Positions 1 to 6,919 of a stretch of DNA of 7,267 bases are shown here, in pieces. Positions within the stretch are counted from its first letter, which is position 1, and each line of letters opens with the position of its first letter. Origin of the DNA: Bacillota bacterium (GTDB taxonomy: Bacteria > Bacillota > Clostridia > Lachnospirales > Lachnospiraceae); the NCBI GenBank assembly GCA_009177215.1, contig WFLY01000050.1:6719-13985 (forward strand), written 5' to 3'. A model generated the notes under the pieces. That model saw nothing but the letters and a program-made list of their open reading frames with translations, was not told the DNA's origin and did no database searches. Both the position numbers and the translations under genes were made by a program.

Positions 1-1
1 A

Positions 2-109
2 GAATTTTACCGTGTGAACGAAAAATTATATCATTTGTCGGAAGAATTGAAGGAAAAAGGTTTGTCAATATCTGAGAATGCGATTGATTGGCTTCAATTC
101 CTGTGTTAA
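2..109 (+). CDS. C-terminal end of an unidentified protein (5' part outside the window)
   Basis: An open frame runs from the window edge to TAA at 107-109 and gives 35 residues starting EFYRVNEKLYHLSEELKEK and ending IDWLQFLC. The piece is helical and charged, with an amphipathic stretch around LYHLSEELKEKG. No family can be recognised from so short a tail, and its start lies upstream of the window. It reads in the same direction as the next gene and ends 44 bases before that gene's ATG, so the two could be co-transcribed. It is accepted as coding because the frame is open to the edge, the codons resemble those of the neighbours, and it stops just before a ribosome binding site. A chance open frame of this length is possible. 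Confidence 0.55.
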   Translation, partial: EFYRVNEKLYHLSEELKEKGLSISENAIDWLQFLC

Positions 110-153
110 ACTATGAATATAATAATAGGCAAAAGAAAGGCGAGGGAAAGCGT

Positions 154-2271
154 ATGCCTTCACAAGAAGAATACTTGGACGATTTGTTAAAGGATTTGGA
201 CGGCTTGAATGCTGAGAATGAAAAGAATATATTGGGAAATCCTGATAAAAAGGCAGAAGGTGGGATGATTATGGAGGACGGTCTGCAGCTTCAGGATGAT
301 TTTGACGGCTTAGATATGAGTGATATGGAAGACCTTCTGGAGGCGGCTAAGGAGTCGGTGATGAATTTCGGTGTCAATGAAACCGGAACATCGAAGCCGG
401 TCGAGGATGTAGAGCCTGCTGACATGGCGGGAGCTGCAGAAAATTCTGGCGGTATGAAGGACATAGAAGAGCCTGCCGACATAACAGGAGCTACAGAGAA
501 CCCTGCCGGTATGGGGGAGGGCGTAGAAGGGCTTGCTAACGTGACGGACGCTACAGAGAATTCTGGCGGTATGGAGGACATAGAAGGGGTTGCCGACATA
601 GCGGGAGATATAGAGAATCTTGTCGGCATGGCAGAGGACATGAAAGAGCTTGCCGATACGCCGGAAGATGCAGAAGATATTGTCGGCATGACAGAGGATG
701 AGGTAGAAAAGCTTTTGGAGGCTAGCAGGAATACGGAGGCTGAGTCTGCCTCTGAGAAGGAAAACGCCGATATGGGTTTCTCTGAGGCGGATGATTTAAT
801 GCAGTTGCTTGGCGGTTCAGAGGACGAGGAGCTTCAAGACATTCATGCTATGTTACAAAAATCGGATAATAATGAAGCTGTAGACGATGAAATAGTCTCC
901 ATGTTGCAAAATGTTGATAATGAAGTAGAGCAGATGCCGGATATGGAAGGTGTGGAGGGTAAAGAAGCACTTTTGAGCGATAAAGAGAAAAAAGCAGCTG
1001 AGAAAAAGCGTAAAAAGGAAGAAAAGAAAGAAGCAAAAAGGCAGGCAAAGGCGGCTGCAAAGGCGTCACGCGCTGCTAAAAAGGCAGGGAAAGGAACAAA
1101 AAGGGATACAGAGCTGATTGTGGAACCGGAAGTGGCGGATATTATACTGCCCGAAAAAGGCACGGGAGAGCAAACGGTGGACGAAATAGATCCGGATTTG
1201 CTGGAAGCATTGGCGGATGTAGAGAATATGTTTTCCGATATCCTTCCCAACGATAAAACAATATCTTCTGCTTCCCATGAGGAGATTGCCGACAGTACGA
1301 TTAAAAATCTTGAAGAAGCGCGTAAAGAGAAGAAACCTTTTTTGGCTAGGATTTTAGATTTTTTAACGGAGTCGGATGATGAAGAGAACGAGGGGGCGGA
1401 GATTCTTCTGTCAGAAGAAAATGAAACGATTTTAAAGGAAATGGATAAAGAGAAGGGTAAGAATAAAAAGAAGGGGAAAAAGGGCAAAAAGCAAGGTAAG
1501 GCAGAAGGGAAAGATACAGAGGACGCCGGAGAAGGCGAAGATAATAAGGAAGCTCAAAAGGGTAAGAAGGCTAAGAAAGAGAAAAAGCCTAAAAAGGAGA
1601 AAGCTCCCAAGATAAAGGAGGCGGAAGCGCCGGGGAAGAAGCTTTCCAAGAAAAGAATTATTTTGATTGCGCTTATCTGTGCTTCCATAGGTCTGGTAAT
1701 TGTTTTGACGGTAAACGTGGGAGGAGATTATACCTCGAAAAAGGCGGGAAGAGTCGCTTACCATGAAGGAGATTTTCAGACTTGTTTCCAAAATTTGTAC
1801 GGAAAGAATTTGAATGAGTCTGAGCAGGTAATGTTTTATAAATCAGAGAGTATTTTGCGTATCCGTGTATGGCTTCGGGAATATGAGCTGTTAGCTCAGG
1901 AGGGTTCTGAGCTTCAGGCGTTGGACAGTCTGATACAGTCTGTGGATGATTATCCTACATTGTATGAATTCTCTTCACAGTGGAATGCTTCTTCGGAGGT
2001 TGCTCAGACATATGATGATATTTTAAAGATATTGTTGGACAAATATCATTTGACGGAGGAGCAGGCAAAGGAAATTGCGGCGACACCTGATGATGTTACT
2101 TACACGAAAAAGGTGATGGCAATAGTAAACGGTGAAGGATTCGGCTCATGGGATAAGCCTAAGGAGCAGGATATTGAAGAGGAAGCAGAACCGCAGACTC
2201 AGCCCCTGCCGGATATGTTGCCGGAGGAAGAGGAACTGCCTGACATAGAATTTTTGGATAATCATGAATGA
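154..2271 (+). CDS. Large single-pass membrane protein with disordered charged cytoplasmic region and helical outer domain (function unknown)
   Basis: This 705-residue protein matches no family I can name. ATG at 154 is chosen because GAGGG (142-146) sits 7 bases upstream; an in-frame TTG at 88 lies inside the preceding gene and has no such site. Order of parts: residues 1-85 acidic; about 86-180 five degenerate 19-20-residue repeats; about 180-275 acidic with short LL/MLQ motifs; 276-317 a Lys/Ala-rich, probably helical block; 318-427 acidic, including an amphipathic PFLARILDFLTE; 428-501 a second Lys-rich block; 502-522 one hydrophobic membrane helix (nt 1657-1719); about 523-670 a helical domain loosely resembling TPR repeats; 671-705 an acidic Pro/Glu tail. 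Lysines before the helix and no signal peptide predict the N-terminus inside and the C-terminus outside. Position ahead of hisH suggests co-expression with histidine genes, but nothing in the protein suggests an enzyme. A scaffold, envelope or anchoring role is a guess. Confidence 0.9.
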   Translation: MPSQEEYLDDLLKDLDGLNAENEKNILGNPDKKAEGGMIMEDGLQLQDDFDGLDMSDMEDLLEAAKESVMNFGVNETGTSKPVEDVEPADMAGAAENSGGMKDIEEPADITGATENPAGMGEGVEGLANVTDATENSGGMEDIEGVADIAGDIENLVGMAEDMKELADTPEDAEDIVGMTEDEVEKLLEASRNTEAESASEKENADMGFSEADDLMQLLGGSEDEELQDIHAMLQKSDNNEAVDDEIVSMLQNVDNEVEQMPDMEGVEGKEALLSDKEKKAAEKKRKKEEKKEAKRQAKAAAKASRAAKKAGKGTKRDTELIVEPEVADIILPEKGTGEQTVDEIDPDLLEALADVENMFSDILPNDKTISSASHEEIADSTIKNLEEARKEKKPFLARILDFLTESDDEENEGAEILLSEENETILKEMDKEKGKNKKKGKKGKKQGKAEGKDTEDAGEGEDNKEAQKGKKAKKEKKPKKEKAPKIKEAEAPGKKLSKKRIILIALICASIGLVIVLTVNVGGDYTSKKAGRVAYHEGDFQTCFQNLYGKNLNESEQVMFYKSESILRIRVWLREYELLAQEGSELQALDSLIQSVDDYPTLYEFSSQWNASSEVAQTYDDILKILLDKYHLTEEQAKEIAATPDDVTYTKKVMAIVNGEGFGSWDKPKEQDIEEEAEPQTQPLPDMLPEEEELPDIEFLDNHE
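409..699 (+). repeat. Five degenerate 57-60 bp coding tandem repeats
   Basis: Five consecutive 19-20-residue units share the pattern (A/P)D-x-x-G-A-x-E-N-x-x-G-M-x-(D/E). The core hits read ENSGGM, ENPAGM, ENSGGM, ENLVGM and EDIVGM. By eye, units 1 (421-480) and 3 (538-597) agree at 49 of 60 bases and are 117 bp apart. That suggests a two-unit block was duplicated, followed by divergence. Units vary between 57 and 60 bp, always in whole codons, so the frame is kept. Confidence 0.85.
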
Positions 2272-2272
2272 C

Positions 2273-2277
2273 AGGAG
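2273..2277 (+). promoter_or_regulatory. Ribosome binding site that decides the hisH start
   Basis: AGGAG lies 11 bases before ATG at 2289, whose product begins MIAIIDYDAGN, the normal HisH N-terminus. An earlier in-frame ATG at 2268 overlaps the upstream stop as ATGA, but it has only a weak GGA at 2256-2258 ahead of it and would add seven atypical residues. Ribosomes ending the upstream gene at 2271 are placed right on this site, so translational coupling is plausible. Confidence 0.7.
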
Positions 2278-2288
2278 AGAATACGGAA

Positions 2289-2915
2289 ATGATTGCAATC
2301 ATTGATTATGACGCAGGTAATATTAAGAGTGTGGAGAAGGCAATACAGTCTTTGGGCGGGGAAGTGACAATTACCCGGGATGCCGAAACCATTCTTTCTG
2401 CCGACGGTGTTATTTTACCGGGTGTGGGTGCATTTGGAGATGCTATGGAAAAGCTTCGAGCATACGGACTGGTAGAGGTAATCCATAAATGTGTGGAAAA
2501 GCAGATTCCTTTTTTGGGTATTTGTCTGGGGCTGCAGCTGATGTTTGAGAGCAGCGAGGAAGCTCCCGGAGAGGAAGGCTTACATATTTTAGACGGTAAA
2601 ATCCTGCGCATTCCCTCAGAGACAGGACTTAAGATTCCGCATATCGGCTGGAATAATCTGAGTTTTCCCAATAAAGGGCGGTTATTCGAGGGGATAGAAG
2701 AGAATGCTTTTGTGTATTTTGTGCACTCCTATTATCTGAAAGCGGAAGAATGTGCTATTGTCACTGCGGCTACGGAGTACGGTGTCCATATACATGCCTC
2801 CGTAGAAAAGGGAAACGTGTTTGCCTGTCAGTTTCATCCAGAGAAGAGCTCTGAGGTAGGGTTAAAGATATTGCAGAATTTTATGTATATTACAAAGCAG
2901 GAGAAACAAGCATAG
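2289..2915 (+). CDS. hisH: Imidazole glycerol phosphate synthase, glutaminase subunit HisH
   Basis: HisH hydrolyses glutamine and channels ammonia to HisF in the cytoplasm. HisF uses it to convert PRFAR into imidazole glycerol phosphate and AICAR (histidine pathway). The 208-residue product is full length for the family and is a class I glutamine amidotransferase. Visible features are the N-terminal IAIIDYDAGN strand, the oxyanion-strand motif PGVGAFG at 44-50, the nucleophile Cys79 in GICLGLQLMF, the IPHIGWN segment at 116-122, the YFVHSYY strand at 143-149, and the His183/Glu185 pair in CQFHPEKSS. All three triad residues are present, so it should be active. ATG 2289 is preferred over an in-frame ATG at 2268. 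It follows the 705-residue membrane protein by 17 bases, and its partner hisF comes next after an 89-base spacer. Confidence 0.97.
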   Translation: MIAIIDYDAGNIKSVEKAIQSLGGEVTITRDAETILSADGVILPGVGAFGDAMEKLRAYGLVEVIHKCVEKQIPFLGICLGLQLMFESSEEAPGEEGLHILDGKILRIPSETGLKIPHIGWNNLSFPNKGRLFEGIEENAFVYFVHSYYLKAEECAIVTAATEYGVHIHASVEKGNVFACQFHPEKSSEVGLKILQNFMYITKQEKQA

Positions 2916-2972
2916 GATAGGAATACGGGCTTGTCTCAGTAAGATAGGCATAATTGTAAGAACACGGGCTTA
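2916..2972 (+). repeat. Short imperfect direct repeat in the hisH-hisF spacer
   Basis: The 89-base spacer carries GAATACGGGCTT (2921-2932) and GAACACGGGCTT (2960-2971), matching at 11 of 12 bases with a 39-base period. A GATAGG occurs at or just before each copy (2916-2921 and 2943-2948). I find no convincing hairpin, promoter or small gene in the spacer. The copies may be a protein or RNA site, or simply leftovers of a small duplication. Confidence 0.5.
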
Positions 2973-3004
2973 TTTTAAAGAGTAATAAGGAAACGAGGAG
3001 TATT

Positions 3005-3766
3005 ATGCACACAAAAAGAATTATTCCCTGTCTGGATGTGAAGGACGGAAGAGTAGTAAAGGGTGTTAATTTCGTAAATCTGCGTGACGCCGGAGACCCG
3101 GCAGACATTGCGGCGGCTTATGACAGGGCGGGAGCGGATGAGGTAGTATTTTTGGATATCACGGCGTCCTCAGACAGTCGAGCCACCCAGCTTGAATGGG
3201 TCAGACAGGTGGCGAGCAAGGTATTCATTCCTTTCACAGTGGGCGGAGGAATTCGTACGGTGGACGATTTCAAGGCAATTTTGCGGGAGGGTGCGGATAA
3301 AATTTCCATAAACTCTGCTGCGATTATGAATCCTCGGCTGATTAGCGATGCTGCGGATAAATTCGGCAGTCAGTGTGTGGTTGTGGCGATTGACGCCAAG
3401 AGACGGGAAGACGGAAGCGGCTGGAGTATTTATAAGAACGGTGGTCGTGTAGATATGGGCATGGATGCCGTGGAATGGGCGGTTCAGGCGGAAAAACTGG
3501 GCGCCGGAGAAATTCTTCTTACCAGTATGGATGGTGACGGCACCAAGGAAGGGTATGATATTGCTCTGACAAAGGCGGTAGCGGAGGCAGTGGGGATTCC
3601 GGTTATAGCTTCAGGCGGTGCGGGAGCGCTTCCTCATTTTTACGATGCGCTTACGGAGGGTAAGGCGGAGGCTGCTTTGGCGGCGTCTTTGTTCCATTAT
3701 AAGGAGCTGGAAATACGACAAGTAAAGGAATATCTTCGTGACAAGGGTGTCAGTGTAAGATTGTAG
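3005..3766 (+). CDS. hisF: Imidazole glycerol phosphate synthase, cyclase subunit HisF
   Basis: HisF is the (beta/alpha)8-barrel cyclase that joins HisH-derived ammonia with PRFAR to give imidazole glycerol phosphate and AICAR. The product has 253 residues, normal for the family. Seen are the N-terminal [16 protein letters not shown] with catalytic Asp11, FLDITAS at 49-55, the phosphate-binding VGGGIR at 79-84, ISINSAA at 100-106, VVAIDAKR with the second catalytic Asp at 130, [15 protein letters not shown], and the second phosphate loop [10 protein letters not shown]. Both acid/base aspartates fall at the standard family positions. GAGGAG (2995-3000) ends 4 bases before ATG, a short but acceptable spacing. 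hisA, commonly located between hisH and hisF, is not here. ung follows after 21 bases, so the operon continues. Confidence 0.98.
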   Translation: MHTKRIIPCLDVKDGRVVKGVNFVNLRDAGDPADIAAAYDRAGADEVVFLDITASSDSRATQLEWVRQVASKVFIPFTVGGGIRTVDDFKAILREGADKISINSAAIMNPRLISDAADKFGSQCVVVAIDAKRREDGSGWSIYKNGGRVDMGMDAVEWAVQAEKLGAGEILLTSMDGDGTKEGYDIALTKAVAEAVGIPVIASGGAGALPHFYDALTEGKAEAALAASLFHYKELEIRQVKEYLRDKGVSVRL

Positions 3767-3787
3767 TGTAAAACGGAGGATAAAGTT

Positions 3788-4462
3788 ATGGCAATGATTG
3801 ATAATGACTGGCTTGGGGTTTTGGATGAGGAATTCAGAAAGCCTTATTATAGACAGCTATACCAGTTTGTAAAGCAGGAATACAATACTACTCAGGTGTT
3901 TCCGCCCTCGGAGGATATTTTCAACGCATTTCATCTGACTCCCTTAGGTCAGGTGAAGGTGGTCATTATCGGGCAGGATCCTTATCATAACGTAGGACAG
4001 GCACATGGATTGTGCTTTTCCGTAAAGCCGGATGTGGAGATTCCTCCCTCTCTGGTAAATATTTATCAAGAGCTGCATGATGATTTAGGCTGTAAAATTC
4101 CGAATAACGGTTATCTGGTAAAATGGGCAAAGCAGGGTGTGCTCATGCTTAATACCGTACTAACCGTGCGTGCCCATATGGCTAATTCCCATCAGGGAAA
4201 GGGCTGGGAGGAATTTACCAATGCTGCCATCCGTGCCTTGAATGGGCAGAATCGCCCTATTGTGTTTATTCTGTGGGGAAGACCGGCTCAGATGAAAAAG
4301 AGTATGCTGAATAATCCCAATCATTTGATTCTGGAAGCACCTCATCCAAGCCCCCTTTCCGCATATAGGGGCTTTTTCGGGAGCAAGCCGTTCAGCAGGA
4401 CAAATGAATTTTTGCGGGAGCATGGTGTGGAGCTTATTGACTGGCAGATTGAGGATGTATAA
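3788..4462 (+). CDS. ung: Uracil-DNA glycosylase, family 1
   Basis: Ung cuts uracil from DNA (after cytosine deamination or dUTP incorporation) and starts base-excision repair. The 224-residue product is full length. It shows the water-activating motif GQDPYH at 62-67 with catalytic Asp64, the uracil-stacking Phe77 in GLCFSV, a PPSL DNA-contact segment at 86-89, LMLNTVLTV with the uracil-reading Asn122, and the leucine-intercalation loop HPSPLS at 186-191 with catalytic His186. Position 193 is Tyr where the family often has His (SAHRGFFG), a mild variation outside the core residues. GGAGGA (3775-3780) lies 7 bases before ATG 3788. It sits 21 bases after hisF, so it is probably the last gene of the his-linked operon. 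No functional link between Ung and histidine synthesis is implied. Confidence 0.97.
   Translation: MAMIDNDWLGVLDEEFRKPYYRQLYQFVKQEYNTTQVFPPSEDIFNAFHLTPLGQVKVVIIGQDPYHNVGQAHGLCFSVKPDVEIPPSLVNIYQELHDDLGCKIPNNGYLVKWAKQGVLMLNTVLTVRAHMANSHQGKGWEEFTNAAIRALNGQNRPIVFILWGRPAQMKKSMLNNPNHLILEAPHPSPLSAYRGFFGSKPFSRTNEFLREHGVELIDWQIEDV
4348..4377 (+). other. Terminator-like hairpin inside the 3' part of ung
   Basis: AAGCCCC (4348-4354) can pair with GGGGCTT (4368-4374) around a 13-base loop, and the T run reaches 4377. The site codes for the conserved HPSPLSAYRGFFG loop, so codon constraint alone may explain it. The T run is short and partly used by the stem. It is listed because no other hairpin is visible between ung and the next gene. 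Confidence 0.25.
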
Positions 4463-4531
4463 TTTTCTAAATATTATTAATCGGGTTGTACAATTTTTCG
4501 CTTTATTTTCACTTTTCCCCATTTTTTTTGT

Positions 4532-4560
4532 TTGAAATATATATATAAGTAGTGTATACT
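4532..4560 (+). promoter_or_regulatory. Sigma-A-type promoter of the chemoreceptor gene
   Basis: TTGAAA (4532-4537) and TATACT (4555-4560) are separated by exactly 17 bases with a very AT-rich spacer. This would start transcription near 4567 and leave a leader of about 37 bases carrying GGAGGA (4591-4596), 7 bases before the ATG. A long T-rich stretch (about 4490-4533) upstream could act as an UP-like element. A short dyad, GTATA (4554-4558) and TATAC (4571-4575), spans the start region but is too short to call an operator. No sigma-D (flagellar) promoter pattern such as TAAA with GCCGATAT is seen. The rest of the 141-base gap shows no gene. Confidence 0.7.
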
Positions 4561-4603
4561 GGTTTTAAAATATACAAATGATACAGATTCGGAGGATTAA
4601 TTT

Positions 4604-6817
4604 ATGCGGAAGGTGATAAATAAGGATGTAAAGCAAAAGAAGCTGGATTTACAAAAGTCCAGTTCCCCGAAAGAAATAAAACCCCCTAAAAAAACCAGAA
4701 CACCAAAAGCAGCCAAGGCACCGAAGGAGTCCGGAATGCCGAAAGGATTAAAACGGTCTAAGTTTCTGCTTTTTAGTATCAGAAATAAAATTGTGGCAGG
4801 TTTTCTGGTTCCGGTTGTGTTTATGATTATAATCGGAGTTTCCGCTTATAGGAATGCCTCCGAGGGCATGAGTCAGAAATATATGGAATCCACTATACAG
4901 ACCATTAAGATGGCTTCACAGTATGTTGATGTGAGCTGTAATTTTATTGATTCCGAAGGGATAAGACTTGGACTTGCCGATGATACCCGAGATTATATTC
5001 TGGGTTTATATACGAACGATAAAGTTAATCTGGTAAGATTGAACAATGATATCCGTTCAGACCTTACTTCTGCTCATACGTCCAATCAATATATAAATAA
5101 TATACATATTGTAACCAAGCCGGGTATCGATATTATTTCTACAGGCTCCAGCGGCTATTCCATTGACGGTGTTCTTCCGGATTATGTAACGGAAATGTTG
5201 GGAGGAGCAGGGAAGCTGGAAAAGTGGGTTGACGGACATGAACTGCTGGATACGACTCTTGAGCTGGACAGGGAGAAATATATCCTTTGTTATGAAATGT
5301 TTGCTCAGTCAAGAGCTGCCGCAGTTGTAATTGATGTTGATGCTGCCGCAATAAGGAACTTTATAGAGACGATTGATTTAGGAGAAGGCAGTATCATAGG
5401 ATTTGTTACCATGAATGGCAGGGAGTTGATATATGAGAATCTGCCGGAGGGAACAGAAGCTACGCTGGAAGAGGGAGAAAAGGTTTTTTATGACAAGGAA
5501 TTCTTTCGGCTGATTCACGAAGAAGAGGCAGAAGAAGATAAGGAAGGCGCTATAGAGGTTAGCTATAAAGGAGAGGATTATCTATTTATCTACTGCCATA
5601 GTAAGGTTGTAAACAGTACGATGTGCGCATTAGTACCCATGAATACGGTTACCGGACAGGCGGAAAATATCCGGGATTTGACGGTGAAGCTGGTTCTTCT
5701 GGCAGTAGTGATTGTAATTATTGTATGTATTCTGATTGCTGCAGGCATCCAGAATAATATGAGACGGATTTCCGGCAAATTCGGTGAGGTGGCAAAAGGT
5801 GATCTGACAGTACAGATTAAGGCCAAGGGGCATGACGAATTCAGGAACTTGGCAAACTCCGCCAACAATATGATTGAGAATACCAAAAAGCTGGTAAATA
5901 AAGTTATTGCTGCAACAAGCCAGCTTGAGGTATCTTCCAGAGAGGTAGGGGAGGCTTCGGATGTAATTGACAGCCATTCCAAAGATATTACTCAGGCAAT
6001 CAGTGACATCAACGAAGGAATGGCAATGCAGTCCGTACATGCGCAGGAAAGTGTTAACAGAACGGATATTCTGTCAAATGAAATTCAGGGAGTCAGTCTG
6101 GTAGTGGAAAAGGTGGAGAAACTGGTTGGCGAGACGGACGGTATGATTAATCAAGGTATGGATATTGTGCGCATACTTGGCGACCGCGCAAAAGAGACAA
6201 CGGAAATGACTACGAAGGTAGGAGAAAGTATTGACTCTCTGCGTAAGGAATCGGAGATTATCAATACCTTTGTGGAAACAATTACAGATATTTCAGAGCA
6301 GACGAATCTGCTGTCGCTGAATGCATCTATTGAGGCGGCAAGAGCAGGTGAAGCCGGCAGAGGCTTTGCAGTCGTGGCGGAAGAAATTCGTAAGCTTGCC
6401 GATAGTTCCGCAGAAGCGGCAGGAGAAATCCGTAACAATGTGGATCATATTACAGCCCAAACTCTTAACAGTATGAAAAATGCCGGTCAGGCGCAATCCA
6501 TGGTAGCCCTGCAGAGTGAGGCTGTTGAGGAGGTTGTGGAAGTATTCAGAAAAATGCAGACCGGAATGAGACAGCTTGTTGACGGGTTGAAGGAGATTGT
6601 AGAAAACACCGAGAGAGCTGACGGCGAGCGCAATAAGGCGGTAGAAGCGGTACAAAATATATCCGCAATTATTCAACAGACTGCAGCCAGTGCCGAAACG
6701 GTAAATGAGGTTGCGACTAAGCTTTTGAAGAATGTAGAGAATTTAAATAAAACGGCGGATACCTTAGGTGAGAATATGGATGAATTGAAATCAGAAGTGC
6801 AGGTATTTAAGATTTAA
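4604..6817 (+). CDS. Methyl-accepting chemotaxis protein with probable dCache sensor
   Basis: A membrane chemoreceptor that senses an extracellular ligand and controls CheA kinase through CheW. Parts of the 737 residues: a basic cytoplasmic tail 1-62; membrane helix 1 about 63-82; an outer sensor about 83-360, whose size, long first helix and [19 protein letters not shown] strand-helix pattern suggest dCache; membrane helix 2 about 363-382; HAMP about 383-432 ([13 protein letters not shown] near 411-423); then the signalling coiled-coil hairpin with tip motif [20 protein letters not shown] at 565-584, followed by [15 protein letters not shown]. The tip at about Glu583 leaves 154 residues to the end, 22 heptads, and a similar length back to HAMP, fitting the 44H class common in Firmicutes. 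There is no C-terminal NWETF-like CheR/CheB tether. Ligand unknown; no che or flagellar gene is in the window. It has its own promoter. The tail made of PK hexads is unusual. Confidence 0.95.
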   Translation: MRKVINKDVKQKKLDLQKSSSPKEIKPPKKTRTPKAAKAPKESGMPKGLKRSKFLLFSIRNKIVAGFLVPVVFMIIIGVSAYRNASEGMSQKYMESTIQTIKMASQYVDVSCNFIDSEGIRLGLADDTRDYILGLYTNDKVNLVRLNNDIRSDLTSAHTSNQYINNIHIVTKPGIDIISTGSSGYSIDGVLPDYVTEMLGGAGKLEKWVDGHELLDTTLELDREKYILCYEMFAQSRAAAVVIDVDAAAIRNFIETIDLGEGSIIGFVTMNGRELIYENLPEGTEATLEEGEKVFYDKEFFRLIHEEEAEEDKEGAIEVSYKGEDYLFIYCHSKVVNSTMCALVPMNTVTGQAENIRDLTVKLVLLAVVIVIIVCILIAAGIQNNMRRISGKFGEVAKGDLTVQIKAKGHDEFRNLANSANNMIENTKKLVNKVIAATSQLEVSSREVGEASDVIDSHSKDITQAISDINEGMAMQSVHAQESVNRTDILSNEIQGVSLVVEKVEKLVGETDGMINQGMDIVRILGDRAKETTEMTTKVGESIDSLRKESEIINTFVETITDISEQTNLLSLNASIEAARAGEAGRGFAVVAEEIRKLADSSAEAAGEIRNNVDHITAQTLNSMKNAGQAQSMVALQSEAVEEVVEVFRKMQTGMRQLVDGLKEIVENTERADGERNKAVEAVQNISAIIQQTAASAETVNEVATKLLKNVENLNKTADTLGENMDELKSEVQVFKI
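4667..4756 (+). repeat. Five in-frame 18-bp units coding PKxxxx hexapeptides
   Basis: Residues 22-51 of the chemoreceptor consist of five hexapeptides, each beginning Pro-Lys: PKEIKP-like spacing gives PK at 22, 28, 34, 40 and 46 with no deviation. DNA units have diverged (ccg/cct/cca for Pro; aaa/aag for Lys), so this is not a recent slippage product. The segment carries many positive charges and ends about 12 residues before membrane helix 1. Confidence 0.85.
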
Positions 6818-6843
6818 GAGTATTGGTTGCCGGATTAAAAAAT

Positions 6844-6876
6844 AAAGCTGTTATGACATTATGTCATGGCAGCTTT
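6844..6876. terminator. 15-bp hairpin between chemoreceptor and regulator, best read as a terminator on the - strand or bidirectional
   Basis: AAAGCTG (6844-6850) pairs with CAGCTTT (6870-6876), two T-G positions (6851-6852 with 6868-6869) can form wobble pairs, and ATGACA (6853-6858) pairs with TGTCAT (6862-6867) around a TTA loop. It begins 26 bases after the chemoreceptor stop. On the + strand only TTTGTGT follows, a poor U-tract. On the - strand the hairpin is followed by TTTATTTTTT, a much better one. Position favours termination of the chemoreceptor mRNA or mRNA end protection, while the tail favours the opposite direction. Confidence 0.6.
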
Positions 6877-6880
6877 GTGT

Positions 6881-6906
6881 CATGTGCCTATTGACAAATA
6901 GACATG
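6881..6906. promoter_or_regulatory. Dyad symmetry around the -35 box (candidate operator)
   Basis: Nested inverted repeats frame TTGACA: CATGT (6881-6885) with ACATG (6902-6906), and CTATT (6888-6892) with AATAG (6897-6901). The two dyad centres differ by one base because of two extra bases (GC) on the left side. The arms are short, so the site is only a candidate. Confidence 0.4.
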
Positions 6907-6919
6907 CTGCTATTATAGT
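6891..6919 (+). promoter_or_regulatory. Strong sigma-A promoter of the TrmB-type regulator
   Basis: A perfect TTGACA (6891-6896) and TATAGT (6914-6919) are 17 bases apart, predicting a start near 6926 and a leader of about 27 bases. AAGGGGG (6939-6945) serves as ribosome binding site, 7 bases before ATG 6953. Dyad symmetries cover both the -35 and the -10/start regions. Confidence 0.8.

Noticed and set aside
118..123. TATAAT resembling a -10 box ahead of the 705-residue gene
   Set aside because: No acceptable -35 sequence lies 16-18 bases upstream (CAATTC at 95-100), and the short AT-rich gap makes a chance match likely. A promoter here is possible but unsupported.
88..153. Upstream extension of the 705-residue protein to an in-frame TTG at 88
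   Set aside because: It overlaps the end of the preceding frame and has no ribosome binding site, whereas ATG 154 has GAGGG at a 7-base spacing.
113..190. Small + strand ORF from ATG 113
   Set aside because: It is about 24 codons, has no ribosome binding site and overlaps the real start at 154 in another frame.
291..689. 132-residue - strand ORF opposite the acidic repeats
   Set aside because: Its Ser/Pro/Ala-rich product is the mirror of GAG/GAT/GGC codons on the + strand. It has no family features and overlaps a better-supported gene.
843..1487. 214-residue - strand ORF rich in Phe and Ser
   Set aside because: It is the antisense image of lysine-rich AAG/AAA and acidic codons; low complexity and no start site support.
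2268..2288. hisH start at the ATGA overlap
   Set aside because: It would add seven residues absent from the normal HisH N-terminus and lacks a good ribosome binding site; 2289 fits both criteria better.
5590..6676. Several - strand ORFs of 95-136 residues opposite the chemoreceptor
   Set aside because: They overlap each other and a clear chemoreceptor gene, and their products show no recognisable domain.
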